This document shows, piece after piece, positions 45,050-54,140 of a stretch of DNA of 64,000 nt. Each line of letters begins with the position of its first letter. Position 1 is the stretch's first letter. The translations under genes were made by a program, and so were the position numbers. The notes beneath the pieces were generated by a model. That model made no database searches, was not told where the DNA came from, and saw only the letters and a program-made list of their open reading frames with translations. Source of the stretch: Acidobacteriaceae bacterium (GTDB taxonomy: Bacteria > Acidobacteriota > Terriglobia > Terriglobales > Acidobacteriaceae); contig PLBY01000070.1 in assembly GCA_003134655.1 (NCBI GenBank), positions 36,520 to 100,519 of the forward strand, written 5' to 3'.

Positions 45050-47755
45050 CTATTTCCTCAGCTCCGCAGGCCAGTTGGTGACCAACTGGAGCGGCGCCTG
45101 GGCCTCTTCCTCGGAGTGGTTCACCAGCAGACGCTTTCCATCGGAGGAGACGTCGAACACTATGCCGACTCCCGGTGTTGCGGCATGGAACAGACGCTGT
45201 GGCGTCCCGAATTCGATCTCAGAGCCTTTCGAAGATACCGGGCAGACGAAAAAGTCCTCGACAAGATTCACGTAGAAAAGCTCTTTGCCGTTTCCACTCC
45301 ATGTGGGGTAGGCCCCGCCACCAGACGAAACCTTCCATTTACCTTTGCCCTCCGGAAAACTCGTGAGGTATACCTCCGGTTGTCCGGATTCGTCGGACTC
45401 GTACGCGATCCAATGGCTGTCCGGCGAGACGCGATACTCGTAGATGTTCGATTGGGGCGAGGGCGGCTGCACGATCGCAACCGGCTTGGCGTCTCCGGCG
45501 ACCGGCACGCTCCAGATGGACACCATTTTTTCGCCCTCTCCCCAGGTGTAGAGGATGTACTTTCCATCGGGTGACCAACTGGGGAAGTGATAGTTGTTCG
45601 GTTTGGCGACGAGTGTCTTCTCGGAACCAGTGCCGTCGGCGGCTTTGGAGCGGATGTCGACGTTACCGCCGCCCGAGGTGACCAGCGCCGTGAACATGAG
45701 CGCCTTGCCATCCGGAGACCAGGCGGGCTCCTGCACCACCTGCTGATCGAAGGTGATCCGCGTTTTCGTCTTGCGCTCGAGATCAAGTGTCCAAACACCG
45801 AGCTCGCTTGCGAACGCCAGTTTCTTGTTGTCCGGGGAGAGACGCACATCGCGTACATCCACGATCGTGGGCTCATGAGGATCGTACTCGGCGAGCGCCT
45901 TACCCGAGCGGTCGAACCACACGAAGCGGCTCTTTGCCGAGGTGGCACTACCTGCCTGGTAAATCATGACTCCGTTCTGCGAAACGGCGAAAATGCTACG
46001 CCACACACCGACGTCGTTGCGGACACTATTCACCAGAGCTGTTGCCGATCCCGATAACGTGCCCGATTGTGGATCGAAGGGCTGGGCCACCAGAGCCGTG
46101 TTCGCATGGTAAAGAAGATAGCCGGACGCGTATTGTGCCGCAGAATCGGTGGCTACGACTAAATGGGTCTCCGTGCTGTCGACCGATCCGAAGTAGATTC
46201 CGTTCTGTTTGGGATCGCCTCCGGTGTGATTGGTCGCGAAGAAAATAAAATGTTTGCCGTCGGGCAGAAACCAGGGCCAGCGATGGGTGTCGTGTTTCGT
46301 TCTATCGAGGACCGTGGCTAGGGTTGTCGCGCCGCCCTGCGCGCTTACTTTTACCAGCGGGTTCTGAAAATCTGCAGCGAACACAATCACATCGTTGGCG
46401 CTCCAGCTTCCTCCTCGAGAATTGGGAGCATCGGCTACGACGGCGACCGGGCCGCCCGTGGCGGCAATCTTCATCAACTTACCGTTGGCAAAGAAACCGA
46501 TGTAGCGACCATCGGGAGACCAGAAAGGATGCGCTGCGCCCGTCGTGCCCTGGAGCGCTTGCGCCGAATCGCTACTGATGGGCCGGACCCACAGCGCCTT
46601 GGTTTCACCAGAATGAGCCACGAAGGCGATCTTGTCGCCCTGGGGGGAAAGCACGGGCATGCCGCCGGCGTCGCCGGTGGTGTCCAGGGAAAACTTGTCT
46701 GGCGGGGGGATTTCGGCGTGGATCGCTATCGGCTCTTCAGAAGATTTCGCCCAATGGTATCCAACGAATCCGGCGAGCGCGACGAAAGCGAGCAGCAGCG
46801 CGGCCAACCCTGCCGCCCAAGACTTGTTGAGCCGCCGAGACAGTTTTTCCGATTCCGCCGGAGCGGCGTCCACCATCCAGCGCAAGTCCATCGCTACGTC
46901 GTGCGCCGATTGAAAGCGGTCGGCAGGATCCTTGGCCAGGCATGCGCGCACCACGCGATCAAGCATGGGCGGCGCCAAAGGCTGGCTGGCGCTGATGGGC
47001 TCCGGATCCTTTTCTAAAATTGCCGTGAATACGCTGAGTTGCGATTTACCTTCGAAGGCGCGGCGTCCGGTAACCATTTCGTACAGAACACATCCGAAAC
47101 TGAAGAGGTCGCTGCGCGCGTCAGCCTCTCCACCTTGCAGAAGTTCCGGAGCCATGTATTGAAAGGTTCCGACGATCGTACCTTTCTGGGTAAGCGGCGA
47201 CGCAGCCGCGGTGAGCGAAGCCAGATTCATCGTCGGCGTGGAAGGAGTAAACGTCTCAACGGCCTTCGACGCGATCGACAACTCCGGCTTTGCCAGTCCG
47301 AAGTCCATCAGCTTCGCGCCCGCTTTGGTCAGCATCACATTCGCCGGCTTCAAGTCGCGATGGATGATTCCTTGTTGATGTGCCTTCTCCAGAGCCTGTG
47401 CGATCTCGGTTGCAATCTTCAGAACCTGATCCAGGGGCAGCGGGCCTTTTCCCAGGCGCTCGGCGAGAGTCTGGCCTTCGAGATACTCCATGACCAGAAA
47501 GTTGGTGCCGTCCTGCGTGCCGATATCGTAAAGCGTGCATATATTCGAATGCTGTAGCGCAGAAATAGCTTTGGCTTCGCGCTCCATGCGCTGTTTCAGT
47601 TCCGGATCAGAAGAAAGATGCGCAGGCAGAACTTTGATGGCGACGGTCCGGTCGAGGCGGGTGTCCTTGGCACGATAGACTTCTCCCATGCCGCCAGCGC
47701 CGAGGGGAGTGAGAATTTCGTAAGGACCGAGTCTGGTGCCGGAGGAAAGGACCAT
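45050..47755 (-). CDS. Serine/threonine protein kinase with C-terminal beta-propeller
   Basis: The 901-residue protein begins with a Hanks-type kinase: GAGGMGEVYRAKDTRLDRTV, catalytic HRDLKPANVML and DFGLA, then RSDLFSFGCVLYEMVTGRRAF. A single membrane helix (AAGLAALLLAFVALAGFVGY, residues ~320-340) leads to an extracytoplasmic TolB/WD40-like propeller with repeats such as FWSPDGRYIGF, SWSPDGKYILY and AWSPDGKALMF. ATG 47755 was chosen over TTG 47767. Such kinases are abundant in Acidobacteriota; the signal sensed is unknown. It is convergent with the diguanylate cyclase, 39 bp apart. Confidence 0.92.
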   Translation of the reverse strand: MVLSSGTRLGPYEILTPLGAGGMGEVYRAKDTRLDRTVAIKVLPAHLSSDPELKQRMEREAKAISALQHSNICTLYDIGTQDGTNFLVMEYLEGQTLAERLGKGPLPLDQVLKIATEIAQALEKAHQQGIIHRDLKPANVMLTKAGAKLMDFGLAKPELSIASKAVETFTPSTPTMNLASLTAAASPLTQKGTIVGTFQYMAPELLQGGEADARSDLFSFGCVLYEMVTGRRAFEGKSQLSVFTAILEKDPEPISASQPLAPPMLDRVVRACLAKDPADRFQSAHDVAMDLRWMVDAAPAESEKLSRRLNKSWAAGLAALLLAFVALAGFVGYHWAKSSEEPIAIHAEIPPPDKFSLDTTGDAGGMPVLSPQGDKIAFVAHSGETKALWVRPISSDSAQALQGTTGAAHPFWSPDGRYIGFFANGKLMKIAATGGPVAVVADAPNSRGGSWSANDVIVFAADFQNPLVKVSAQGGATTLATVLDRTKHDTHRWPWFLPDGKHFIFFATNHTGGDPKQNGIYFGSVDSTETHLVVATDSAAQYASGYLLYHANTALVAQPFDPQSGTLSGSATALVNSVRNDVGVWRSIFAVSQNGVMIYQAGSATSAKSRFVWFDRSGKALAEYDPHEPTIVDVRDVRLSPDNKKLAFASELGVWTLDLERKTKTRITFDQQVVQEPAWSPDGKALMFTALVTSGGGNVDIRSKAADGTGSEKTLVAKPNNYHFPSWSPDGKYILYTWGEGEKMVSIWSVPVAGDAKPVAIVQPPSPQSNIYEYRVSPDSHWIAYESDESGQPEVYLTSFPEGKGKWKVSSGGGAYPTWSGNGKELFYVNLVEDFFVCPVSSKGSEIEFGTPQRLFHAATPGVGIVFDVSSDGKRLLVNHSEEEAQAPLQLVTNWPAELRK

Positions 47756-47766
47756 AGGTTCGCGCA

Positions 47767-47794
47767 ATTATAGCCCGTCAGTGCGCTACAAAAA
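47767..47794 (-). promoter_or_regulatory. Promoter of the kinase gene, near-leaderless
   Basis: On the minus strand a consensus TATAAT (47772-47767) ends 11 bp before the ATG, with TTTTTG 16 bp upstream as a weak -35. Transcription would start within a few bases of the ATG. Confidence 0.5.
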
Positions 47795-47827
47795 TGATGT
47801 GACGCTTCTCGAAAGTCCCTGCGATAA

Positions 47828-47923
47828 CGCCACACAACTAAACGCCCAGCCATTGGCTGGGCGCTCGACTCAAAACTCGATTCTTAATCGGAAGGCTGGG
47901 CCGTAACTGCGCCGCCCCGGTCC
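47828..47923. repeat. 97-bp direct repeat, copy A
   Basis: This segment matches 49512-49608 nearly base for base over its first 50 bp and with scattered changes after that. It contains an identical terminator-like hairpin, and its right end (CCGTAACTGCGCCGCCCCGG) is noncoding here but corresponds to the last codons of the ABC ATPase gene in copy B. Confidence 0.85.
47838..47863 (-). terminator. Terminator hairpin in repeat copy A
   Basis: The 9-bp stem CGCCCAGCC / GGCTGGGCG with a 3-base loop lies downstream of the VOC gene on the minus strand. The tract after it is TTTAGTTG, weaker than in copy B. Confidence 0.65.
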
Positions 47924-47937
47924 TCAGTTTTAGGTTT

Positions 47938-48353
47938 CTACTTTTTGGGCTCGAGTCCCCGGCCGACCCGGAACACGTGGCCATCCGCATGGCGAAGGTG
48001 CATCTCGCGAACGTTCCACGGCATATCGGTGGGCGGAAATGTGATCTCCAACCCGGCGGCGACGCACTGCTTGTGCATCTCGTCCACGTCGTCCACCCAG
48101 ACCGACATCCAGACGCCCTTGTCGCCCGCTTCGTCTCCGTCCTGCTGAAACGTGGTGGTATTCGCGCCGCGGCCGCGGCCTCCCTGCGCCCCTGGCAAAG
48201 AAAGATGCAAGTTTCCTTACCCGATCCAACCGCGCCAAACGTCGGAGGCGTTCCCCAGTCCCACAATTTCTTCCATCCCCACTTCTCAAACCACGCGACC
48301 GCGCTGGCGATGTCGGACACGTTCAATATCGGAGTCACACCTTTGGCTTCCAT
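47938..48353 (-). pseudogene. VOC/glyoxalase-family protein, frameshifted
   Basis: Two frames together make a normal protein of about 138 residues. The first (from ATG 48353) gives MEAKGVTPILNVSDIASAVA to KETCIFLCQG; the second continues AQGGRGRGANTTTFQQDGDE, WVDDVDEMHKQCVAAGLEI, and REMHLRHADGHVFRV. The switch falls at a GGGG run near 48188, where one extra G restores the frame. VOC-family proteins bind metal and act as glyoxalases or bind bleomycin-type drugs. It is either a real pseudogene or a homopolymer sequencing error. Confidence 0.75.
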
Positions 48354-48820
48354 AAGGGAAGCAGGATAACACCAGGCGGATCGAGGGATTTGTCCTGTTC
48401 TCGCCAATCGAACCGGCTTGGTGAAACATCTCTAATTACATCAACAATCCTCTCCAGGTAGGAATCCCTCCCGCCGGTCATCGGACCGCCGCTCGCCGCA
48501 TCGACTGATACTTAGGTGTCGCCAATACTATCGTCCAATTGTGTCGCGTGCACGCTTCTGTTGTGATGCGGTCATCGCAGCCGATGCAGTCGAAAATCCG
48601 CACCGAAAGAAAAGGATTCCAAGATGACTCTCGAAAAAGTACAGCGCGACCGCCACAGGTTCCGTGCCGCCAGGCTAGCCGCTACTTGCAGGTTGTGGCT
48701 GTTGCGCGTGAGTTCTGCCTAGGCTGCTGGCGATCGAAAAGGCATCGACATCAGGTTCAAGGCGAAATAGTTGGGATTGCGGATATCAGTTTACCTAAGC
48801 GTATTCAATGGAGGAACCTT
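48354..48820. other. Intergenic region between VOC and P460 genes
   Basis: In this 467-bp stretch I see no convincing gene. A 32-codon frame (MTLEKVQRDRHRF...) starts at 48624 but lacks a ribosome site. The last bases hold the GGAGG of the P460 gene. Promoters for the two divergent genes should be here. Confidence 0.4.
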
Positions 48821-49341
48821 ATGAAACACTACACACTCTTGTTGGTTGCAGTTGCAACAATGGCCGGTCTTGTCGTCCTCATTGCCCCTGCACCAGGACA
48901 CGCGGATGGGGAACCCGCCCCGATCTTCGTTACCGAAATCCCTCAGGGGTACCGCGACTGGCAGTGGATTTCCTCGGCCCATGAAGCAGGCAACCTCACA
49001 GTTTAGGTGCCGTCTTGGGCAACGATGTAGCAATCAAGGCCTACCGGGAAGGGAAGCTTCCGTTTCCGGACGGAACGATCATTGCTGCTTTGCATTACCG
49101 TTACGTCGCGTCGGAGGAAAACAACAAAGTTTTTGGCCAGGCTCAATCTTTCGTTCCCGGCTCCCCCACGAACATTCAGTTTATGGTCAAGGACTCAACA
49201 AAGTACGCCGCAACCGGCGGCTGGGGGTTCGCTCACTTCCAAGACGGCAAACCTGGCGAAGCGGCGTTTATGAAAAGCTGCTTCCCCTGCCACCAGAAGG
49301 CCAAAGGGAGCGACCTTGTCTTTACTCGTTATGCACCTTAA
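48821..49341 (+). pseudogene. Cytochrome P460-family protein, frameshifted
   Basis: The start ATG 48821 has GGAGG nearby. The first frame gives a signal peptide (LLLVAVATMAGLVVLIAPAP) and IPQGYRDWQWISSAHEAGNL, then stops at 49006. The next frame continues SLGAVLGNDVAIKAYREG to the heme motif CFPCH and ends VFTRYAP. One extra C at CTC-AC (near 48997) would restore a normal protein of about 173 residues. P460 cytochromes oxidise hydroxylamine or detoxify nitrogen species; no partner genes are here. It is a true pseudogene or a sequencing error. Confidence 0.75.
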
Positions 49342-49511
49342 TGGTGAAAACTGGAGCAGAAAAGAAAGAGACGATGGCCACACACAAATCAAATCGAATC
49401 GAGTCGTGTGCCCGGAATGACTTGCTTAAAATCTCCATTGCACTCATCGTCGTCTCCTGTAAAAGCGTTGAGCCGCTTTGATCTTGGTGCCCTGCAGTTC
49501 CTGGGACGATC

Positions 49512-49608
49512 CGCCACACAGCAAAACGCCCAGCCGATTGGCTGGGCGCTCTACTCAAAACTCGATGCCTGATCCGAAGCTTAGACCTTAACTGCGCTGC
49601 CCCGGTCC
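49512..49608. repeat. 97-bp direct repeat, copy B
   Basis: This is the partner of 47828-47923. It covers the last codons and stop of the ABC ATPase gene and its terminator. The segment between the two copies holds both frameshifted genes. Confidence 0.85.
49523..49548 (-). terminator. Terminator of the ABC ATPase gene (copy B)
   Basis: On the minus strand, CGCCCAGCC-AATC-GGCTGGGCG is followed by TTTTGC, 40 bp after the ATPase stop. Confidence 0.75.
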
Positions 49609-50346
49609 CTTGCTCTGATCACTGGCAATCACGCCATCCTTAATGTGGATGACCCGATGCGCATACTCCGCGATATCGCCTTCGTGTGTAACCAGAATGA
49701 TGGTGTTGCCTTCGGCGTGCAGGCGATCGAACAGCGCCATGATTTCCACGCCCGTTTGCGAGTCCAGGTTGCCTGTCGGTTCGTCCGCCAGAATGATCGA
49801 AGGCTTGTTCACCAGGGCGCGCGCAATGGCTACGCGCTGCCTCTGGCCGCCGGAGAGTTCATTCGGCTTATGGCTCATACGCGACTCCATGCCCACAGCC
49901 GCCAGCGAACCCTTGGCACGCTCCATTCGTTCTTCCGTCGGAATCCCGGCATAGATCAACGGCAGTTCCACGTTGTGCAGTGCCGTTGCCCGAGCCAGCA
50001 GGTTGAAGGTCTGGAACACGAATCCAATTTCCTTGTTGCGGATGCGCGCCAGCTCATCGTCGTCCAGTTCGCTGACCAGCTGGCCGTTGAGCCAGTACTT
50101 GCCCTGCGAAGGCGTGTCGAGGCATCCAATCAGGTTCATCAGCGTCGATTTGCCCGAGCCCGACGGTCCCATGATGGCGACGTATTCGTTGCGTTGGATG
50201 CGCAGATTGACCCCACGCAACGCATGCACCTGCTGCTCCGATCCCATGTCGTAGGTCTTCCACAGGTCTTCGGCCGCGATCATGCAGGATTCGGGCGGCG
50301 CTAGGTTCGTAGTAGTGGGCATGCTGAGGACTTCTGCCGTTGCCAT
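49588..50346 (-). CDS. ABC transporter ATP-binding protein, MacB/LolD type
   Basis: The 252-residue ATPase has Walker [16 protein letters not shown], the Q-loop FVFQTFNLL, signature [17 protein letters not shown], Walker [13 protein letters not shown] and the H-loop THE. This subclass drives mechanotransmission transporters such as MacB, LolCDE and FtsEX. AGGAG precedes ATG 50346 by seven bases. The HlyD-type adaptor is upstream in the same unit, but no FtsX/MacB-type permease follows, so the membrane subunit must be elsewhere or lost. Confidence 0.92.
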   Translation of the reverse strand: MATAEVLSMPTTTNLAPPESCMIAAEDLWKTYDMGSEQQVHALRGVNLRIQRNEYVAIMGPSGSGKSTLMNLIGCLDTPSQGKYWLNGQLVSELDDDELARIRNKEIGFVFQTFNLLARATALHNVELPLIYAGIPTEERMERAKGSLAAVGMESRMSHKPNELSGGQRQRVAIARALVNKPSIILADEPTGNLDSQTGVEIMALFDRLHAEGNTIILVTHEGDIAEYAHRVIHIKDGVIASDQSKGPGQRS

Positions 50347-50519
50347 TTTTTTCTCCTGGTCTTCGCTCAATCTGTCCGGTGCCACTGACCTCTCCGTTCG
50401 TAATTAAGGTTCAGTCGTATTAAAGTTCAGTACGTTACTGTCGCAAGGCTCCGTTTTCTGAGACGCCGTGTTTTGAGACCTCGCCGGCTTGCCCTTTGGA
50501 CGTACCAACCCGGCTAAGG

Positions 50520-51911
50520 TTATGACTCTTCTTCTTTTTTCGGGACCGTGTTATCGATCTTCACGCTGCTTCCGGGACGCAGGGTGCGCAAAACCTTGTA
50601 ACTCCCCGTAATGACCTCGTCCCCTTCTTTGACACCGTCCAGCACTTCCATGTCGGTCGTGCCCGTAATTCCCGTGTTTACCGGAACGAATACAGCCTTC
50701 TTGCTGCGGATGACGAAGACCCCCTGCACGTCATCCCCCTTTTTTGTCTTCGATGCAGTTTCTGCGGCCGCAGGTGCCGCGGCGTGCACCGATCCTGGCG
50801 GATTATTCTGTTGCTCAACCTGGTCCTTGCTGCGCAGGGTCAGCGCCTGGATCGGGATGGCCAGCGCATTACTCCGGTTTGCGGTCGTAATCTTGGCCGT
50901 CGTCGAAAGGCCCGGACGCAGGTCTTTCGGCGGGTCGGTCAAGGTCACCACCACTTTGAAATCCTTGGCCTCTTCGCTCGCCGTCGTCGATTGCGAGGTC
51001 GATACTCCGCTGGACCGCACGATAGCGTTGTCTCCAATTTCCGAAACCTTCCCGTGGAAGATCTTCTTGGGAATCGCGTCAATCGTGACTTCCGCGGGCT
51101 GTCCCAGATGCACATTCACAATATCGGTCTCGTCCACCTTCACTTCAGCCGTAATCACCGCCATGTCGGCAATTGTCATCAAGGTGCTACCCAGCGCGTT
51201 CTGGATTCCAATGACCACCGACTCGCCTTCCCGCACCGGCAGGTTCGTGACCACGCCGTCGTAAGGTGCGCTGTAGGTCGTCTTCTGCAATACGTCGTTC
51301 ACGCGCGTTAAGTTCGCTCGCGCCTGCGACACGTGCTTGCCTGCGGAATCCTGCTGCGCTTTCGCCTGTGCCACGCGCGCTTGTGCCTGTGCCAGCCCCG
51401 CATCCGCAGTGGCCCATGCATTCTTGCGCATGTCGAAATCCGACTTCGCGATCAATCCGTCTTTGAACAAATTCTGCGCGCGATCCCAGTCCTGCTTGTT
51501 TCGGTCATAGTCCGCTTGCGCCCGCACCAGGTCGGCTTGAGACGTCTTGAGTGCCGCATCGGCCGCCAGCGCATCGGTCTCGGCCGCCTGCACCGACGCC
51601 TGATTCGCCGTCACGTCCGCCGCGGACTGCACGTTCTCCAGTTGCGCCAGCAATTGCCCCTTCTTGACCTGATCCCCCTCCTTCACATACAGGTGGGTGA
51701 TCTTTCCGTAGGCATTCGCGCCGATGTTGACGTACGTCTTCGGCTTGATCTCACCCGAAGCGCTTACCACGGTGGCCAGATCCTGCCGCTGCACCTTCCC
51801 GGTCTGTACCGTCACTACGTTCTTGCTGCTCTGATGAACGGTAAAACCGACAATGATTGCGAGCACAACCGCAATACCAACGCCAATCGCAATTTTTTTC
51901 CAAGCTTTCAT
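50520..51911 (-). CDS. HlyD/MacA-type periplasmic adaptor
   Basis: The 463-residue protein has an N-terminal anchor (IAIGVGIAVVLAIIVGFTV), a biotinyl-lipoyl-like half (IGANAYGKITHLYVKEGDQVKKGQLLAQL), a long alpha-helical hairpin (~100-210), and the barrel and membrane-proximal domains. It would bridge an inner-membrane exporter to an outer-membrane channel. ATG 51911 (MKAWKK) is preferred over 51923. It precedes the ABC ATPase by 173 bp on the same strand. Confidence 0.9.
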   Translation of the reverse strand: MKAWKKIAIGVGIAVVLAIIVGFTVHQSSKNVVTVQTGKVQRQDLATVVSASGEIKPKTYVNIGANAYGKITHLYVKEGDQVKKGQLLAQLENVQSAADVTANQASVQAAETDALAADAALKTSQADLVRAQADYDRNKQDWDRAQNLFKDGLIAKSDFDMRKNAWATADAGLAQAQARVAQAKAQQDSAGKHVSQARANLTRVNDVLQKTTYSAPYDGVVTNLPVREGESVVIGIQNALGSTLMTIADMAVITAEVKVDETDIVNVHLGQPAEVTIDAIPKKIFHGKVSEIGDNAIVRSSGVSTSQSTTASEEAKDFKVVVTLTDPPKDLRPGLSTTAKITTANRSNALAIPIQALTLRSKDQVEQQNNPPGSVHAAAPAAAETASKTKKGDDVQGVFVIRSKKAVFVPVNTGITGTTDMEVLDGVKEGDEVITGSYKVLRTLRPGSSVKIDNTVPKKEEES

Positions 51912-52334
51912 GATTCCCGTCACTGTCCGGGCAATTTATCTCCCACAGAAGGCCAAGTCCTGCGCCAGCCTGCAGTTACGCAAAACGAGCCCTCTTGCAC
52001 GGTTTGGGCTGACGGACACACATCATCTGGTACGATCCTGCCGCGAAGAAAGTTCCCGATCAGGAATTAGAAGAAATGGCCGAGACCCGTTACGAGAGGG
52101 AAGTGATAGCTACCGCCCCGGAACCACCCATTATAGCCCTGCCATACCGTTCTGGCAGTATGGATTTGGCAGCATGGATTTGGTAGGGGGCAGGCAACTC
52201 CAGGCAACATCCCGCGCTTCTAAAAACAGGGTTGGAGTATGTTTTTGGTTGTTCTCGGGGCACGACTTAACCTTGCTTTCGCACGGCGAACAAGCCTAAA
52301 ATGGGCAGACGGTAGTGTGGCAGGAGTCCCTCTC
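51912..52334. other. Divergent upstream region of the adaptor and GWxTD genes
   Basis: This 423-bp region has no gene. It contains a 14-bp near-perfect tandem repeat (GGCAGTATGGATTT at 52154 and GGCAGCATGGATTT at 52168) and, at 52273-52302, a candidate promoter TTGCTT-18 bp-TAAAAT for the GWxTD gene. Confidence 0.5.
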
Positions 52335-54104
52335 ATGTTCCGGGTTTCGTATCAAGCAGTTCTCCGAATTTCGCTGATTTCTTTCAGTCTACTGGTCTGT
52401 GGGGCCTTGGCCCAGGACCAGCCGGACGCGAAGTCCGCTGACAAATCCGCCACCGACACTCCCGCGAAAGACGCCGCTGGCACCCCGCAAGCCAAGCCGG
52501 CTCCTGACGCTGTCGATCCCCTCACCCGCCCGATCAATGAAAAGCAGCGCAAGAAGAACGAGCGCGCGTTCAAGGCGGAAGTGAGCAAGGTCTACAAGAA
52601 GTGGCTCGACGAAGACGTTGTCTACATCATTACGGACGAGGAGCGCGCCGCCTTCAAGCAGTTGTCGAACGACGAAGAACGCGACAACTTCATTGAAGCC
52701 TTCTGGCAGCGCCGCGATCCCACCCCAGACACCGAAGAGAACGAATATAAGGAAGAGCACTACCAGCGCATTGCCTATGCCAACGAGCATTTCGCTGCTG
52801 GCGTGCCCGGCTGGAAGACCGATCGTGGCCGTATCTACATCGTTTTCGGCAAGGCCGATGAAATCGATTCTCATCCCTCGGGCGGCACCTACGAGCGCCC
52901 CATGGAAGAGGGCGGCGGCGAGACCTCGACCTTCCCCTTTGAAACCTGGCGCTATCGCTACATCGAAGGCATCGGCCAGGAAGTCATCATGGAATTCGTC
53001 GACACCTGCATGTGCGGCGAGTATCACATGACCCTCGACCGCTCTGAAAAAGACGCTCTGCTCATGACCCCCAACGCGGGCCTGACGCTCTACGAGCAGA
53101 TGGGCATGTCGAACAAAGCGGCGCGCTTCTCCGGCAACGGCATGGAGCGTCTGGGTGCCGGCCCTAACAGTTCCATGGTTCAGACCAAGGAATTCGACCG
53201 CCTCGAGCAGTTCGCCAAGTTGCAAGCCGCTCCCAAGGTCAAGTTCACCGATCTGGAAGAGGCCGTCAACTCGAAGGTCATCCTCAACCCGATGCCGTTC
53301 GACGTGCGCACTGACTTCGTGAAAGTCACCAGCGACACCGTCCTGGTCCCGGTCACAATTCAGCTGCGCAATCGCGACATCACTTTCGTCAACAAAGACG
53401 GCATTCAGCGCGGCACCGTCAATATCTTCGCCCGCCTCACCACGTTGACGGGCAAGATCGTGCAGACGTTTGAAGACACGGTGCAGGTCGACGTGCCCGC
53501 CGAACTGCTGCCCCGCACCGCAGAGAACGCCTCCGTCTACTGGAAGGCTCTGCCTCTGCGCGCCGGCCGCTACAAGCTGAACATCGCCATCAAAGACGTC
53601 AACGGCGACCGCAAAGGCGTATGGAGCCGCAGCGTTGTCGTCCCCGAATTCTCCGACGACAAACTCGCGACCTCCACTCTCATCGTCGCCGACTCCATGG
53701 AACCGGTACCCACCAAAGCCATCGGTACCGGCATGTTCGTCATCGGCACCATGAAAATCCGTCCCCGGGTTGCCGCCGCTGACGGCAAGCCCGCTCTGTT
53801 CAAGAAAGACAAAGACCAGAAGCTCAATTTCTGGATGCAGGTCTATAATCTCGGCGTGGACGAGAAGACTCACAAGCCTTCCGCCACTTTCGAATACAAC
53901 ATCACCAATCTCGCAACCAACAAACAGGTGGTTCAGAAGACCGAAACCACCGACAGCATGGGTAACATTGGCGACCAGGTGACGCTGCAGAAATCGATCG
54001 TAGCCGCCAACCTGCAGCCCGGCACTTACAAGATCGAGATCAAGGTGAACGACAACATCTCGAAGCAGACCATTGATCCGTCAGCCGTATTTGCCGTAGA
54101 GTAA
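52335..54104 (+). CDS. Secreted GWxTD-domain protein
   Basis: The 589-residue protein starts at ATG 52335, with AGGAG eight bases upstream and a signal peptide ending LVCGALAQ. Residues ~60-260 are the GWxTD domain: KWLDEDVVYIITDEERAAFKQL, FIEAFWQRRDPTPDTEENEYKEEHYQRI, and DRGRIYIVFGKADEID. The last 280 residues form beta-rich Ig-like domains. This domain is known mainly from Acidobacteriota and Bacteroidota-related groups; function unknown. It is 36 bp from the next gene and probably co-transcribed. Confidence 0.87.
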   Translation: MFRVSYQAVLRISLISFSLLVCGALAQDQPDAKSADKSATDTPAKDAAGTPQAKPAPDAVDPLTRPINEKQRKKNERAFKAEVSKVYKKWLDEDVVYIITDEERAAFKQLSNDEERDNFIEAFWQRRDPTPDTEENEYKEEHYQRIAYANEHFAAGVPGWKTDRGRIYIVFGKADEIDSHPSGGTYERPMEEGGGETSTFPFETWRYRYIEGIGQEVIMEFVDTCMCGEYHMTLDRSEKDALLMTPNAGLTLYEQMGMSNKAARFSGNGMERLGAGPNSSMVQTKEFDRLEQFAKLQAAPKVKFTDLEEAVNSKVILNPMPFDVRTDFVKVTSDTVLVPVTIQLRNRDITFVNKDGIQRGTVNIFARLTTLTGKIVQTFEDTVQVDVPAELLPRTAENASVYWKALPLRAGRYKLNIAIKDVNGDRKGVWSRSVVVPEFSDDKLATSTLIVADSMEPVPTKAIGTGMFVIGTMKIRPRVAAADGKPALFKKDKDQKLNFWMQVYNLGVDEKTHKPSATFEYNITNLATNKQVVQKTETTDSMGNIGDQVTLQKSIVAANLQPGTYKIEIKVNDNISKQTIDPSAVFAVE

Positions 54105-54140
54105 CTCCCTGCAATTTTCTCCCCAGGGGGTGGGGGTGGA

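Noticed and set aside
52389..53873. 494-codon minus-strand frame opposite the GWxTD gene
   Set aside because: Shadow of a gene with signal peptide, ribosome site and recognisable domain.
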